Shown piece by piece: positions 24,875 through 33,449 of a stretch of 57,849 nt of DNA. The translations under genes were made by a program, and so were the position numbers. The notes under the pieces are model-generated. The model searched no databases, had not been told where the DNA came from, and saw nothing but the letters and a program-made list of their open reading frames with translations. The stretch's first letter is position 1. Each line of letters opens with the position of its first letter. This DNA is from CAKSQF01 sp963628435 (GTDB lineage Bacteria > Bacillota > Clostridia > Oscillospirales > CAG-272): positions 1-57,849 of the forward strand of contig CAVGEY010000015.1 of the NCBI GenBank assembly GCA_963628435.1, given 5' to 3'.

Positions 24875-26056
24875 TCAGTTTGCGCCGAACAATGCCGCAA
24901 TTTCTTTTTTATTTATGTGTGAGCCGATAACACAAATGCGGCCGATTACCGATGCAGGGCCAAAACGTACATCGGGCTCTCCGGGTACATAGTCAAAATG
25001 AATCCATTTTCCGTCTTTTCCTTCAACAATGCCCTTCGAGCGCAGCACGATGCCGTATTTATCGCTTCCGCTAAAGCTTTCAAGAATAGATTTGATTTGC
25101 TCTGCATCAAATTTTGCAGCGGTTTCGATTCCCCAGCTTGAAAACACCTCATCGGCATCATGATCATCATCGCATTCATCGTCATCATCGTGATGGTGGT
25201 GATGATGGTGATGATGCTCACCATCATCCTCGTCTTCGTCATGATGATGACATTCGCAATCGGGATCGTCACATTCATCATCGTCATCTCCATGATGATG
25301 GTGGTGATGATGTTCATGTTCGTCGTCATCATCGTCATCGTGATGGTGATGGCACTCGCATTCCGGATCATCACATTCATCGTCATCATCATGATGGTGG
25401 TGATGATGGTGGTGATGCTCTTCAACATCTGCGGCGAGTCTATCCAGCTCGGCTTTGAGAGTCTGTTTTTGTTCCATTGCGGATATAATCTGCTCACCCG
25501 TAAGCACATCCCAGTCGGTTGAAACGATCGTTGCTTCGGTGTTCTTAGTACGCAGAATAGAAATTACCTCTGCAATTTTTTCATCCGACAGTTTAGCTGT
25601 ATGGCTGAGTATTATGCAGCTTGCATTCGATACCTGATCATCGTAGAATTCTCCGAAGTTCTTAACATACATTTTGCATTTTGAAGCGTCAACCACAGTT
25701 GTAAATGATGAAAGCTCAACATCATCGCTTATCACACTTTGAACGGCCCTGATAACATCGGAAAGTTTTCCGACTCCGGACGGCTCAATAAGAATACGTT
25801 CGGGATTGTATTCGTCGATAACCTTGCGAAGCGCTTTGCTGAAGTCGCCGACAAGCGAGCAGCAAATACAGCCGCTGTTCATTTCGGTTATCTGAATTCC
25901 GCATTCCTGCAGAAATCCGCCGTCAATTCCTATTTTTCCGAATTCATTTTCAATAAGAACTATTTTCTGACCGTTATAGCCATCTGAAATAAGTTTCTTT
26001 ATCAATGTTGTTTTTCCCGCGCCGAGAAAGCCCGAAAAAATTTCTACTTTTACCAT
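24875..26056 (-). CDS. CobW/COG0523 G3E GTPase with His/Asp/Cys-rich metal-binding repeat
   Basis: A 393-residue metallochaperone-type GTPase. The G domain has the Walker A GFLGAGKTT (9-17), the conserved metal motif CICC (63-66), EPSGVGK (91-97), and SHTAKLSD in place of NKxD. Residues 213-303 are an extraordinary insertion: three copies of a His run, an Asp run, then EC-DD-(P)-EC-EC, with about 39 His and 37 Asp. A C-terminal CobW_C-like domain (about 330-393) follows. COG0523 proteins deliver zinc, cobalt or nickel to client enzymes. The insertion suggests high-capacity metal storage or capture; the metal is unknown. The repeat sits on (CAT/GAT)-like trinucleotide DNA, prone to length change. 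Confidence 0.85.
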   Translation of the reverse strand: MVKVEIFSGFLGAGKTTLIKKLISDGYNGQKIVLIENEFGKIGIDGGFLQECGIQITEMNSGCICCSLVGDFSKALRKVIDEYNPERILIEPSGVGKLSDVIRAVQSVISDDVELSSFTTVVDASKCKMYVKNFGEFYDDQVSNASCIILSHTAKLSDEKIAEVISILRTKNTEATIVSTDWDVLTGEQIISAMEQKQTLKAELDRLAADVEEHHHHHHHHHDDDDECDDPECECHHHHDDDDDDEHEHHHHHHHGDDDDECDDPDCECHHHDEDEDDGEHHHHHHHHHDDDDECDDDHDADEVFSSWGIETAAKFDAEQIKSILESFSGSDKYGIVLRSKGIVEGKDGKWIHFDYVPGEPDVRFGPASVIGRICVIGSHINKKEIAALFGAN

Positions 26057-26278
26057 ATTTATTCCTTCTTCACTATTTTATTGTTTATTTTCAGTCACAT
26101 TTGACCTTACAATGCAATATTTTAGCACTTTTCCAAGCAAAAGTCAATATTATTGATTCGAAAAGCCAAGGGCATTTTCAAATCGGCAATGATATCTATC
26201 CGAACCCATCCGAACCGGCAAATAAGCTCCGACGTACGCCTGTATTTTGAACTTTATGTATATTTTAAGAAAATAATC

Positions 26279-26306
26279 TTGAAAATTGACAAATTTATGA
26301 TATAAT
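26279..26306 (+). promoter_or_regulatory. Promoter of the DUF3021-like gene
   Basis: TTGAAA and TATAAT separated by 16 bases. The -10 overlaps an in-frame ATG at 26305, which therefore cannot be the start codon used from this promoter. Confidence 0.6.
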
Positions 26307-26343
26307 GAAAACTAATAATAAATTATTGAAAACAGGTTGCGGT

Positions 26344-26784
26344 ATGAATGTATTGAAATTTATAAAGAAAAATATGATTGTCCCGACTTTATGCGGTTCA
26401 TCGATAATCATGTTGATATTTCTTTTATTCACGGAATTCTTATATTCAACAGGTATTTCGGCAAATTCAAAGCCCGCATTGACATTTGCCAATGCAATGC
26501 TTTGCGTTTTACTTGCCTTTCTTTTTTCTCTTTGCAATCTGATATTTTCAATACAAAAGCTATCACTCATTTCAAAAACATTTTTGCATTTTGCCGCCGT
26601 GGTATTGTCTGTCATCATCGTCGTGCTGTTGACCGATTACAGCTTCAGCTCATCATCGTTTTTACTGCTGGTATTCTTTATTATTCTGTATTTTATTTCG
26701 GTTCCGCCTATACTGATTATACATAATTCAATTTCCCGTAAAGCATCGGAAGAAAAAAATTACAAGAGCATTTTTTCAAAATAA
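26344..26784 (+). CDS. DUF3021-like four-helix membrane protein
   Basis: A 146-residue integral membrane protein with four predicted helices (around 15-35, 50-72, 84-102 and 108-130 of this start). A SFSSSSF stretch lies between helices 3 and 4, as in DUF3021 proteins, which often sit beside LytTR regulators; none is here. I start at 26344 because the promoter -10 covers the upstream ATG at 26305. Its stop codon directly abuts the stop codon of trmB on the other strand, with no base in between. Function unknown. Confidence 0.6.
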   Translation: MNVLKFIKKNMIVPTLCGSSIIMLIFLLFTEFLYSTGISANSKPALTFANAMLCVLLAFLFSLCNLIFSIQKLSLISKTFLHFAAVVLSVIIVVLLTDYSFSSSSFLLLVFFIILYFISVPPILIIHNSISRKASEEKNYKSIFSK

Positions 26785-27438
26785 TTATTGCTCTCCCTCC
26801 GAGTAAACCCGAATTGATGGCGGATAAGCCTCAAGTCTTTTTATAGTAAAACCTTTTTCCGAAAAGTTTTTTTCATATTCGGTCATAACATTGTCTGCGG
26901 CAAAACCGCTGTTATGTAAATCATACGTCAAGTTTTCGATTTTCCATCCGCAATCGTTTAATTCGGCGATTGTAAAATCAAAAAGCGCGTCATTGTCGGT
27001 CTTAAAGCAAAGCCTTCCATGTTCGGCGAGAATGTCAGCATAAATTTTCAAGAATTTACGGTATGTCAGTCTTCGCTTACTGTGTTTGGCCTTGGGCCAC
27101 GGATCCGAAAAATTCAGATAAATCGTGTCAACAGAACTCTTATCAAAATAATCGGGCATCTGTTCGGCATTGGCATTTATAAATAACAAGTTGGGGATGT
27201 TTTCCGACTTCGCTTTTTCGAGCGCGGTTATAATCGCATCTGTAGACAATTCAACCGCAATGAAGTATCGATCTGGATTTTTATTTGCCATTTCGCACGC
27301 AAAGTTTCCTTTGCCGCAGCCGATTTCCAAATCAAGCGGATGTTTCCCGCCAAAAGGATTTTCTTCAGGCAAGTCTATGCGGTATTCTCTGCATGCATCA
27401 AGCCTCGAATCTCTGTTTTTCTTTTTTCTCATTCTCAT
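26785..27438 (-). CDS. trmB: tRNA (guanine-N7)-methyltransferase
   Basis: Makes m7G46 in the variable loop of tRNAs. The 217-residue protein has SAM motif LDLEIGCGKGNF, the acidic AVELS strand, and the diagnostic FSDPWPKAKHSKRRL segment, followed by FKTDND. The length fits the bacterial single-subunit TrmB. Two nearby Met codons (residues 1 and 3) could both start the protein. A promoter of the form TTGCTT-17-TACAAT is visible upstream on the minus strand. Confidence 0.93.
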   Translation of the reverse strand: MRMRKKKNRDSRLDACREYRIDLPEENPFGGKHPLDLEIGCGKGNFACEMANKNPDRYFIAVELSTDAIITALEKAKSENIPNLLFINANAEQMPDYFDKSSVDTIYLNFSDPWPKAKHSKRRLTYRKFLKIYADILAEHGRLCFKTDNDALFDFTIAELNDCGWKIENLTYDLHNSGFAADNVMTEYEKNFSEKGFTIKRLEAYPPSIRVYSEGEQ

Positions 27439-27583
27439 TTTTGCTTTCCACTGCTTTCGTTATATTGTTTTTATATGCGATATAAAAAACGCAATGATAA
27501 TTGTATCACTTAAAGAGAAAAAAAGCAATCTTTTTCGGTAAATTAAGCATGCCTATTGACATTTTATCAAAGGAGCAAAATAC

Positions 27584-29125
27584 ATGAATTTAACAGTAAG
27601 AGACAATTACATTGTTTTACCCGCAAATACAAATCTGCCGCTGAAAAAAATCATTCTCGAATATAACGGTGAAATCGTATCCGAAACCGATATACGTTAC
27701 GACGCCGTTCACCCGAATTTTTATGCTTATATTGACCTATCGGTACTTGTTGGGAAAACGGTTTCTATATCAATTTCACCCGATATCCCGATTTCCTATC
27801 GGTTTGCATCATCAATAGACCGCTCAGATTTGTATGCCGAGCCGTTCAGACCCTATTATCATTTTACTACACCGAACGGATGGATTAACGATCCCAACGG
27901 CCTGGTTAAAGACAGCGCTGGAACATATCATCTGTTTTATCAGTATAATCCGGCAGCACCGCAATGGGGAAATATGCATTGGGGACATGCGACAAGCATA
28001 GACCTTATTCATTGGGAAAATCGAAACACCGCTTTATTCCCCGACGACTTCGGAACCATGTTTTCCGGAAGCGGATTTATCGATGCCGAAAACTCATCCG
28101 GATTCGGAAAAGACGCCTTGCTTCTTTTTTATACTGCTGCGGGCGGTGAAAGCCTGAGATCGGCGTTAAAACCGTATACTCAATGTTTGGCATATTCAAA
28201 TGATAACGGCAAAACAATAAAGAAATATGATGCAAATCCGATAATCGGAAACATAGTCGCCAATAATCGCGATCCGAAAGTTATATGGTGCGACGAACTG
28301 AAGAAATTCGTTTGCGCACTTTATCTTAATGGCAACAAATATGCGCTCTTATCTTCGAAAAATTTGATTTCCTGGTCAGAGTTTCAGACGGTAGAACTTG
28401 AAAACGATGCGGAATGTCCCGATTTTTATCCGCTTACCGCAAATGACGGAAGCAGACATTGGATTTTATCGGGAGCAAGCGCATACTATTCGGTCGGTAA
28501 ATTCGAAAACGGGTTATTTGTCGCCGAGCAGCCTGTGCTGCGTATGCATACGGGATCACGCGGATATGCCGCACAGACATATTCAAATATGGCCGACAAT
28601 CGGAGAATCAACATTGCATGGGAAAACATCGCGGCTCCCGAGCCCGCTCCTTTCGCATCGCAAATGAGCATCCCGATGGAGCACAATCTGATTAAAACAT
28701 CATCAGGATACATTATAAAAATCACCCCGTCAGAGGAAACATCACTGCTGCGTGAAGAAAATCTGACTTTTGAATGCTTAAACGGCGAATTACAGAGTTC
28801 AACTGCCGACCGTGCCGCACTTGAATTGGAAATCTCGGCATCGACAGACGGAGAGCCCCTAAGATTATCGCTGTTCGGATATGAAATAATAATTGACCGC
28901 AATGAAAATACAGTTAATTGCGGGGATTGCTGTGTCCGGCTATTACCGTCAAACGGCGAAATTACGGTTAAACTGTTTATTGATACAATTTCCTGTGAGA
29001 TATTTACCGGTACACAAATGGCTTGTGCGCGTATGCTTGCAGATGAAAACATAAACAAAATCAATCTTGAAGGATCGAATGCAAAAATTATCGGCTGGAA
29101 ATTAAAATCAATTTTTCATAAATAA
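27584..29125 (+). CDS. GH32 beta-fructosidase, intracellular
   Basis: Hydrolyses sucrose or fructan beta-fructoside bonds. All three catalytic blocks of GH32 are intact in this 513-residue protein: NDPNG with nucleophile D103, RDPK with D230 stabilising the transition state, and ECP with acid/base E277. An extra N-terminal beta-rich region of about 85 residues precedes the five-blade propeller, and a beta-sandwich domain ends it. No signal peptide is visible, so it acts inside the cell on imported or short fructosides. No sugar transporter or regulator sits next to it. RBS AAAGGAG is 9 bases before the ATG. Exo-inulinase, levanase or sucrose hydrolase cannot be told apart here. Confidence 0.9.
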   Translation: MNLTVRDNYIVLPANTNLPLKKIILEYNGEIVSETDIRYDAVHPNFYAYIDLSVLVGKTVSISISPDIPISYRFASSIDRSDLYAEPFRPYYHFTTPNGWINDPNGLVKDSAGTYHLFYQYNPAAPQWGNMHWGHATSIDLIHWENRNTALFPDDFGTMFSGSGFIDAENSSGFGKDALLLFYTAAGGESLRSALKPYTQCLAYSNDNGKTIKKYDANPIIGNIVANNRDPKVIWCDELKKFVCALYLNGNKYALLSSKNLISWSEFQTVELENDAECPDFYPLTANDGSRHWILSGASAYYSVGKFENGLFVAEQPVLRMHTGSRGYAAQTYSNMADNRRINIAWENIAAPEPAPFASQMSIPMEHNLIKTSSGYIIKITPSEETSLLREENLTFECLNGELQSSTADRAALELEISASTDGEPLRLSLFGYEIIIDRNENTVNCGDCCVRLLPSNGEITVKLFIDTISCEIFTGTQMACARMLADENINKINLEGSNAKIIGWKLKSIFHK

Positions 29126-29148
29126 ATTACAATCCGGGAGATTTTAAG

Positions 29149-29955
29149 ATGGACAAACAAAGTTTTTTGAAACTTCTGTATAACAAGCTGTTGTCAAGCG
29201 GTACGGACGAGAATACGGCAAAAGAAAAATGCCTGCAAATATCCGACAGCTTTGACAAAATCAAGAATGAAGATGCGGCTAAATATTATACCGAAGCAAA
29301 CGCGGACATGATTGTAAAGAAGCTGCTGTCGGAAACTGCCTCGAAGTCGGAAGACAAGGCCGCTCCGACAATCGTTATTCCAACGGGAAGCTCAAAATCG
29401 GATGTGAAGGAAGAAAACACCACGGGTGAATCAAAGAAACCCGCCTCCGGCGATTTTATTGTCATTAACAAAAGAAACACGGCAGAAAAAACCTCGACTG
29501 TCGGTAAAAAAAGCGGAATAAACAGTTTGACAAACGGCGAGCATCCGCGTATTCTCCTTTGGATTTTGATAGCACTCTGCGCACCGTCGGTTCTGCTCGT
29601 TCTGGCTCTTATTTTCGGTGCAAGCCTTGCAATAGTTATCGGTATGGCGGGTATGATTATTCTCTTGGTTGCTGCAATCGTCGCGATTGTCTGCGGAGGA
29701 TCCGCGATTTCCGTTATCGCTTTCATATACGGAATCACACAGATTATATCCGAACCGAGATATGTAGGATTGCATGAAATAGGTCTTGCGCTGGTTTTCG
29801 CCGGAATAACAATTGCGGTAAGCATAATTCTTTACAATATTGCCGTTCGCCTTATCCCCCTGCTCTACAAGCTTATCGGAAAATTTTTACGCTATTGCAT
29901 GAAAAAATTGAAACACTGGGCTGTTTCCGCATGGAAAGGATGTGAGAATTTATGA
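29149..29955 (+). CDS. HAAS/DUF1700-like membrane protein
   Basis: A 268-residue protein. Residues 1-65 form a helical module (FLKLLYNKLLSSGTDENTAKEKCLQI, KYYTEANADMIVKKLL) that resembles the HAAS domain of DUF1700 proteins. A charged, Ser/Thr-rich linker (70-125) follows. Three or four membrane segments follow (138-162, 167-195, 215-240), ending in a basic tail. Its stop overlaps the start of the next gene (ATGA), so the two are translationally coupled. In Firmicutes, DUF1700 and DUF4097 proteins form envelope modules usually controlled by a PadR repressor, which is not present here. Confidence 0.65.
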   Translation: MDKQSFLKLLYNKLLSSGTDENTAKEKCLQISDSFDKIKNEDAAKYYTEANADMIVKKLLSETASKSEDKAAPTIVIPTGSSKSDVKEENTTGESKKPASGDFIVINKRNTAEKTSTVGKKSGINSLTNGEHPRILLWILIALCAPSVLLVLALIFGASLAIVIGMAGMIILLVAAIVAIVCGGSAISVIAFIYGITQIISEPRYVGLHEIGLALVFAGITIAVSIILYNIAVRLIPLLYKLIGKFLRYCMKKLKHWAVSAWKGCENL

Positions 29956-30977
29956 AATTAACCTCAGTTATTTTTCTGATAGTTGCAATTGTTCTTACAT
30001 TCACCGGATTTTTCATCTGCAAATATGCAAGAGGCCTTGCACCGAATGATGCCGCAATAGACGGCGAGACCATAAAAGACGGGCAGATAGAAAATGAAAT
30101 CGAATATTCGGATCAAAACGTATCGAGAATATCAATGAATCTTGTAGACTGCACACTTACCATCCACGGCGGTGCAAAATCTTCATATGTTAAACTCAAA
30201 AATTTTGAGCCCAACAAATATATCGGCTCGATATCAAAAAAATGCCTTACCGTTTCAAACAACATATCGATTACCGATTACCTGAATCTTGACGGTTCGG
30301 GAGCATCTTTTGCAGGTGTATGGAGAACACTGCGTTCGGCAATTCTGTCGGATGACATAACCGACAGCACCGTTGACTTATACATATCCGATGAGGAAGA
30401 AATTAAACAGATTTCTCTGACTCTGTCAAACGTGACACTTCGAATTGTCGGGGTTACACAGAAATGCGATATTTCGGTAACCGCCGATAAATCATCAATG
30501 GAATTCAACAATCTGACTCCGTCGGCACTCAAAATAGACGGCGATAAAAACACCGTTTCGCTCCTTTCGGTTGCGACCGATAAGCTTTCATTCGAAATGG
30601 ACACCGCCGAAATCAACATGAGAGATCTTTCAGCCGACAGTATTTCCCTGACGCTCGGAGAAGCTGACACAAAAATATATGAAACAAAATTCACAACTTT
30701 CAATATGTCGCTGAAAAAAGGCGATACCGAAATTTCCACTGCAAATGCAAAAAACAATTTTAAGCGTTCCATTGTTACCGAATCAGGCGAAATAAAAGTA
30801 GGAAAAGTCGGAGACGGCGATCTCGAGTCGATCGGTCTTTCGGATACCGAGACAAATGACAATCTTCCGGGAAGCATAGACATAGCCGTTGAAAGCGGAA
30901 ATTTGATTATCAGATACGGAGACGAAACGATAGCTCCCGAAACATCCGATACACCGTCAACCTCCGCAGGCAACTGA
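29952..30977 (+). CDS. DUF4097-like beta-helical envelope protein
   Basis: A 341-residue protein with one N-terminal membrane segment (residues 4-24) and a long region of short repeated strands (ISLTLSNVTLRIVG, SMEFNNLTPSALKI, INMRDLSADSISLTLGEADTKIYE). This pattern fits the beta-solenoid of DUF4097 (putative adhesin-like) proteins. The C-terminus is Thr/Ser/Pro-rich. It is likely exposed outside the membrane and anchored by the N-terminal helix. Overlap of 4 bases with the upstream HAAS-like gene indicates joint function. Specific role unknown; regulation of envelope stress has been proposed for such pairs elsewhere. Confidence 0.65.
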   Translation: MKLTSVIFLIVAIVLTFTGFFICKYARGLAPNDAAIDGETIKDGQIENEIEYSDQNVSRISMNLVDCTLTIHGGAKSSYVKLKNFEPNKYIGSISKKCLTVSNNISITDYLNLDGSGASFAGVWRTLRSAILSDDITDSTVDLYISDEEEIKQISLTLSNVTLRIVGVTQKCDISVTADKSSMEFNNLTPSALKIDGDKNTVSLLSVATDKLSFEMDTAEINMRDLSADSISLTLGEADTKIYETKFTTFNMSLKKGDTEISTANAKNNFKRSIVTESGEIKVGKVGDGDLESIGLSDTETNDNLPGSIDIAVESGNLIIRYGDETIAPETSDTPSTSAGN

Positions 30978-31006
30978 TTTAAGAAAACTACGGATTATAG
31001 AAATCG

Positions 31007-31050
31007 AAAATTAAAAGGTGCGGGTTGACCGCATCTTTTAATTTTTAATC
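31007..31050 (+). terminator. Terminator of the HAAS/DUF4097 pair
   Basis: Stem AAATTAAAAGGTGCGG with CCGCATCTTTTAATTT, closed by GTTGA and followed by T. Confidence 0.8.
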
Positions 31051-31134
31051 TGCCGGATATCAGAACAATTCCTTATGGCAATACTAAATTTTTATAACTT
31101 TTTGATGTTAGCTCAAAAAATTATTAAAAAACTC

Positions 31135-31163
31135 TTGACAAGACCGATTTTTTATGATATACT
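31135..31163 (+). promoter_or_regulatory. Promoter of tRNA-Lys
   Basis: TTGACA and TATACT separated by 17 bases, about 40 bases ahead of the tRNA. Confidence 0.85.
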
Positions 31164-31204
31164 CTCATTCGCTTGCAGAGAGAGCATGCGATCAATATGA
31201 ATAA

Positions 31205-31280
31205 GCCCCTGTAGCTCAGTAGGTAGAGCATTTGACTTTTAATCAAAGGGTCCGGAGTTCGAATCTCCGCAGGAGCACCA
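31205..31280 (+). tRNA. tRNA-Lys (anticodon TTT), CCA encoded
   Basis: A full cloverleaf can be drawn: D stem GCTC/GAGC, anticodon stem TTTGA/TCAAA around CTTTTAA, variable loop GGGTC, T stem CGGAG/CTCCG around TTCGAAT, then the 3' end ACCA. The acceptor stem GCCCCTG/CAGGAGC pairs except at position 3, where C faces A. That mismatch is unusual for a functional tRNA; a T at that place would restore pairing. Confidence 0.95.
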
Positions 31281-31308
31281 AAAAGCACGTTTTACACGTG
31301 CTTTTTTT
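31281..31308 (+). terminator. Terminator of tRNA-Lys
   Basis: Stem AAAAGCACGT / ACGTGCTTTT around TTTAC, with seven T in a row. Confidence 0.9.
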
Positions 31309-31374
31309 GTTTGTCTTTTGTCATTTTCATACGTCAAACATTTTCGACCGTTCCTCTGTGTTTGGAAAATTCTA

Positions 31375-31403
31375 TTGACTTTTCGGCAAAAAATATATAT
31401 AAT
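31375..31403 (+). promoter_or_regulatory. Promoter of the flavoprotein-cmk-plsC-ispH/rpsA genes
   Basis: TTGACT and TATAAT separated by 17 bases, about 33 bases ahead of the flavoprotein start codon. Confidence 0.75.
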
Positions 31404-31435
31404 CTAATACAAAGTTTTAAGAAGGGATTTGCCAC

Positions 31436-32701
31436 ATGACAGAATCTGACATTTCAGCATCAAAGATTAAAATTGCAATAATCGGTGCCGGGGCTTCGGG
31501 AATGATGGCTGCCATTCAGTCTGCCAGACGCGGTGCAGAGGTTTACCTGTACGAAAAAAACGACAGACCGGGGAAAAAAATGCTGATTACGGGAAAAGGC
31601 AGATGTAATTTAACAAACAACTGCTCTGTAAGTGATTTCATACTGAATGTTCCGACAAATCCCAAATTCCTATACAGCTCGATTTCGGGATTTTCCCCAT
31701 ACGATACAATGAATTTTTTCGAAGAACTCGGAGTTCCGCTTAAAACCGAGCGAGGAAACAGAGTATTCCCGACTTCCGACAAATCTTCCGATATCGTAAA
31801 TGCAATGGTCGCCGAATGTAAAAAGCTATCGGTTAATTTAATTCATTCAAAAGTCAATTCGCTTGCGGAAGAAAACGGCAGAATAATCGGTGTGATTACC
31901 GATTCTCTGAAATTGTACGACAGAGTGATAGTAGCTACCGGAGGTCTTTCCTATCCGAGAACAGGTTCTACGGGAGACGGTTATCGATTTGCAAAAAAAA
32001 TCGGAATAAATGTAACCGATTTGTCGCCGTCGCTTGTTCCGCTTGAAACAAGTGAAAAATGGTGTGCCGCGCTTCAAGGGCTTTCACTGAAAAATGTTTC
32101 GCTTAAAGTAATTGATACTGTCGATAGCAATAAAACCGTTTATTCGGATTTCGGTGAAATGCTATTCACTCATTTTGGGGTTACAGGTCCGATTATCCTC
32201 TCGGCGTCATCACATATTCACGGTATAACGCCCGGAAGATACAAATTTGTGATAGATTTGAAACCTGCGCTTGATTTTGAAACACTTGATAACCGAATAC
32301 TTTCCGATTTTGCAAAATACCGAAATAAAATTTATTCTAATTCTCTGAGCGATCTTCTTCCGTCAAAGCTTATAGATATTTTCGTTTCGCTTTCCGGAAT
32401 TCCGGCAGACAAAAAAACAAATGTCATTACGAAAGAAGAACGCAAATCCATAGTAGCTCTAATGAAAAATTTGACCTTTACAATCAGTCGGCCGAGACCG
32501 ATTGACGAGGCAATAATTACATCGGGCGGCATCGACGTAAAAGAAATCTATCCGCAGACAATGGAGTCAAAGAAAATAAAGGGGCTCTACTTTATAGGAG
32601 AGGTACTTGACATTGATGCTTACACGGGCGGTTTCAATCTGCAAATTGCATTTTCAACCGCATACACTGCGGCAAAAGCCGCAGCCTCAGATTCAAATTA
32701 A
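31436..32701 (+). CDS. NAD(P)/FAD-dependent oxidoreductase, HI0933/BaiN-like
   Basis: Flavoprotein of 421 residues. The FAD-binding motif IAIIGAGASGMMAAIQSARRGAEVYLYEK is at the N-terminus, followed by the family marker KKMLITGKGRCNLTNN. ATGGLSYPRTGSTGDGY and the late GEVLDIDAYTGGFNLQIAFSTA complete the HI0933 family pattern. The family includes BaiN, linked to bile-acid reduction, but most members are of unknown substrate and occur next to cmk and ispH in Clostridia, as here. A bile-acid role should not be assumed. It appears to lead an operon with cmk (30 bases downstream). Confidence 0.85.
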   Translation: MTESDISASKIKIAIIGAGASGMMAAIQSARRGAEVYLYEKNDRPGKKMLITGKGRCNLTNNCSVSDFILNVPTNPKFLYSSISGFSPYDTMNFFEELGVPLKTERGNRVFPTSDKSSDIVNAMVAECKKLSVNLIHSKVNSLAEENGRIIGVITDSLKLYDRVIVATGGLSYPRTGSTGDGYRFAKKIGINVTDLSPSLVPLETSEKWCAALQGLSLKNVSLKVIDTVDSNKTVYSDFGEMLFTHFGVTGPIILSASSHIHGITPGRYKFVIDLKPALDFETLDNRILSDFAKYRNKIYSNSLSDLLPSKLIDIFVSLSGIPADKKTNVITKEERKSIVALMKNLTFTISRPRPIDEAIITSGGIDVKEIYPQTMESKKIKGLYFIGEVLDIDAYTGGFNLQIAFSTAYTAAKAAASDSN

Positions 32702-32731
32702 AAAAAGCAAACGGGGGGAAAATTCTTTTAT

Positions 32732-33406
32732 ATGCAAATAGCAATTGACGGGCCGTCGGGCGCCGGTAAAAGTACACTTGCCAAAATGCTGGCAAAAAAG
32801 CTCGGATTTATTTATGTTGACACAGGTGCGCTCTACCGTGCAATCGGTCTATACTGCGAAAGAAAGAACACGGATATTAACGACAGCAGAGCCATAATAA
32901 ACGAACTTTCGAATATAAAACTCGACCTCGCATATCAAGGCGGTGAGCAGCATATTTTGCTCTGCGGCGAGGATGTTTCTAACAAAATTCGAACTCCGTC
33001 AATATCCGAATGGGCCTCTAAAGTTTCGGCTATCGGTGAGGTAAGAACATTTCTGCTGAAAATACAGCGTGAAATTGCCGAATCAAACAACGTTATTATG
33101 GACGGACGCGACATCGGGACTGTTATACTTCCAAATGCCGAGGTAAAGATTTTTCTGAAATCTTCACTGATTGAAAGAGCCAAAAGACGGCAGATTGAAT
33201 ATGCCGAGAAAGGCTTGTCGGTTAGTATGGACGAAGTAACAAAAATGCTTGACGAGCGCGACACAAGGGACAGCACCCGCCAAGTTGCCCCCCTTACCCC
33301 GGCAGATGATGCGGTAGAACTTGACAGTTCCGACTTGACAATCGAGCAGACTTTCTATGCGGCACTTGAAATAATCAAAAATCACAGCGGGATGGTTTTA
33401 CAATAA
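32732..33406 (+). CDS. cmk: Cytidylate kinase
   Basis: Phosphorylates CMP and dCMP. The 224-residue protein has the P-loop AIDGPSGAGKST, the nucleotide-binding YVDTGALYRAI, the signature MDGRDIGTVILPNA and the lid region with RDTRDSTRQVAPL. The length fits the bacterial Cmk. RBS GGGGGG-type purine run (gggggga) lies about 11 bases upstream. The cmk-plsC-ispH/rpsA order is characteristic of Clostridia. Confidence 0.95.
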   Translation: MQIAIDGPSGAGKSTLAKMLAKKLGFIYVDTGALYRAIGLYCERKNTDINDSRAIINELSNIKLDLAYQGGEQHILLCGEDVSNKIRTPSISEWASKVSAIGEVRTFLLKIQREIAESNNVIMDGRDIGTVILPNAEVKIFLKSSLIERAKRRQIEYAEKGLSVSMDEVTKMLDERDTRDSTRQVAPLTPADDAVELDSSDLTIEQTFYAALEIIKNHSGMVLQ

Positions 33407-33411
33407 ATACC

Positions 33412-33428
33412 TGTCGGATTTTCCGACA
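33412..33428 (+). other. Intercistronic hairpin between cmk and plsC
   Basis: Perfect 7-bp arms TGTCGGA/TCCGACA around TTT, without a T run, just before the plsC RBS. More likely an RNA processing or stability element than a terminator. Confidence 0.5.
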
Positions 33429-33449
33429 ACACGAAAGGACAAAGAAAAA

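Noticed and set aside
25114..25522. Overlapping His-rich and Met/Ile-rich frames on both strands
   Set aside because: They are shadows of the trinucleotide repeat coding the His/Asp region of the COG0523 GTPase.
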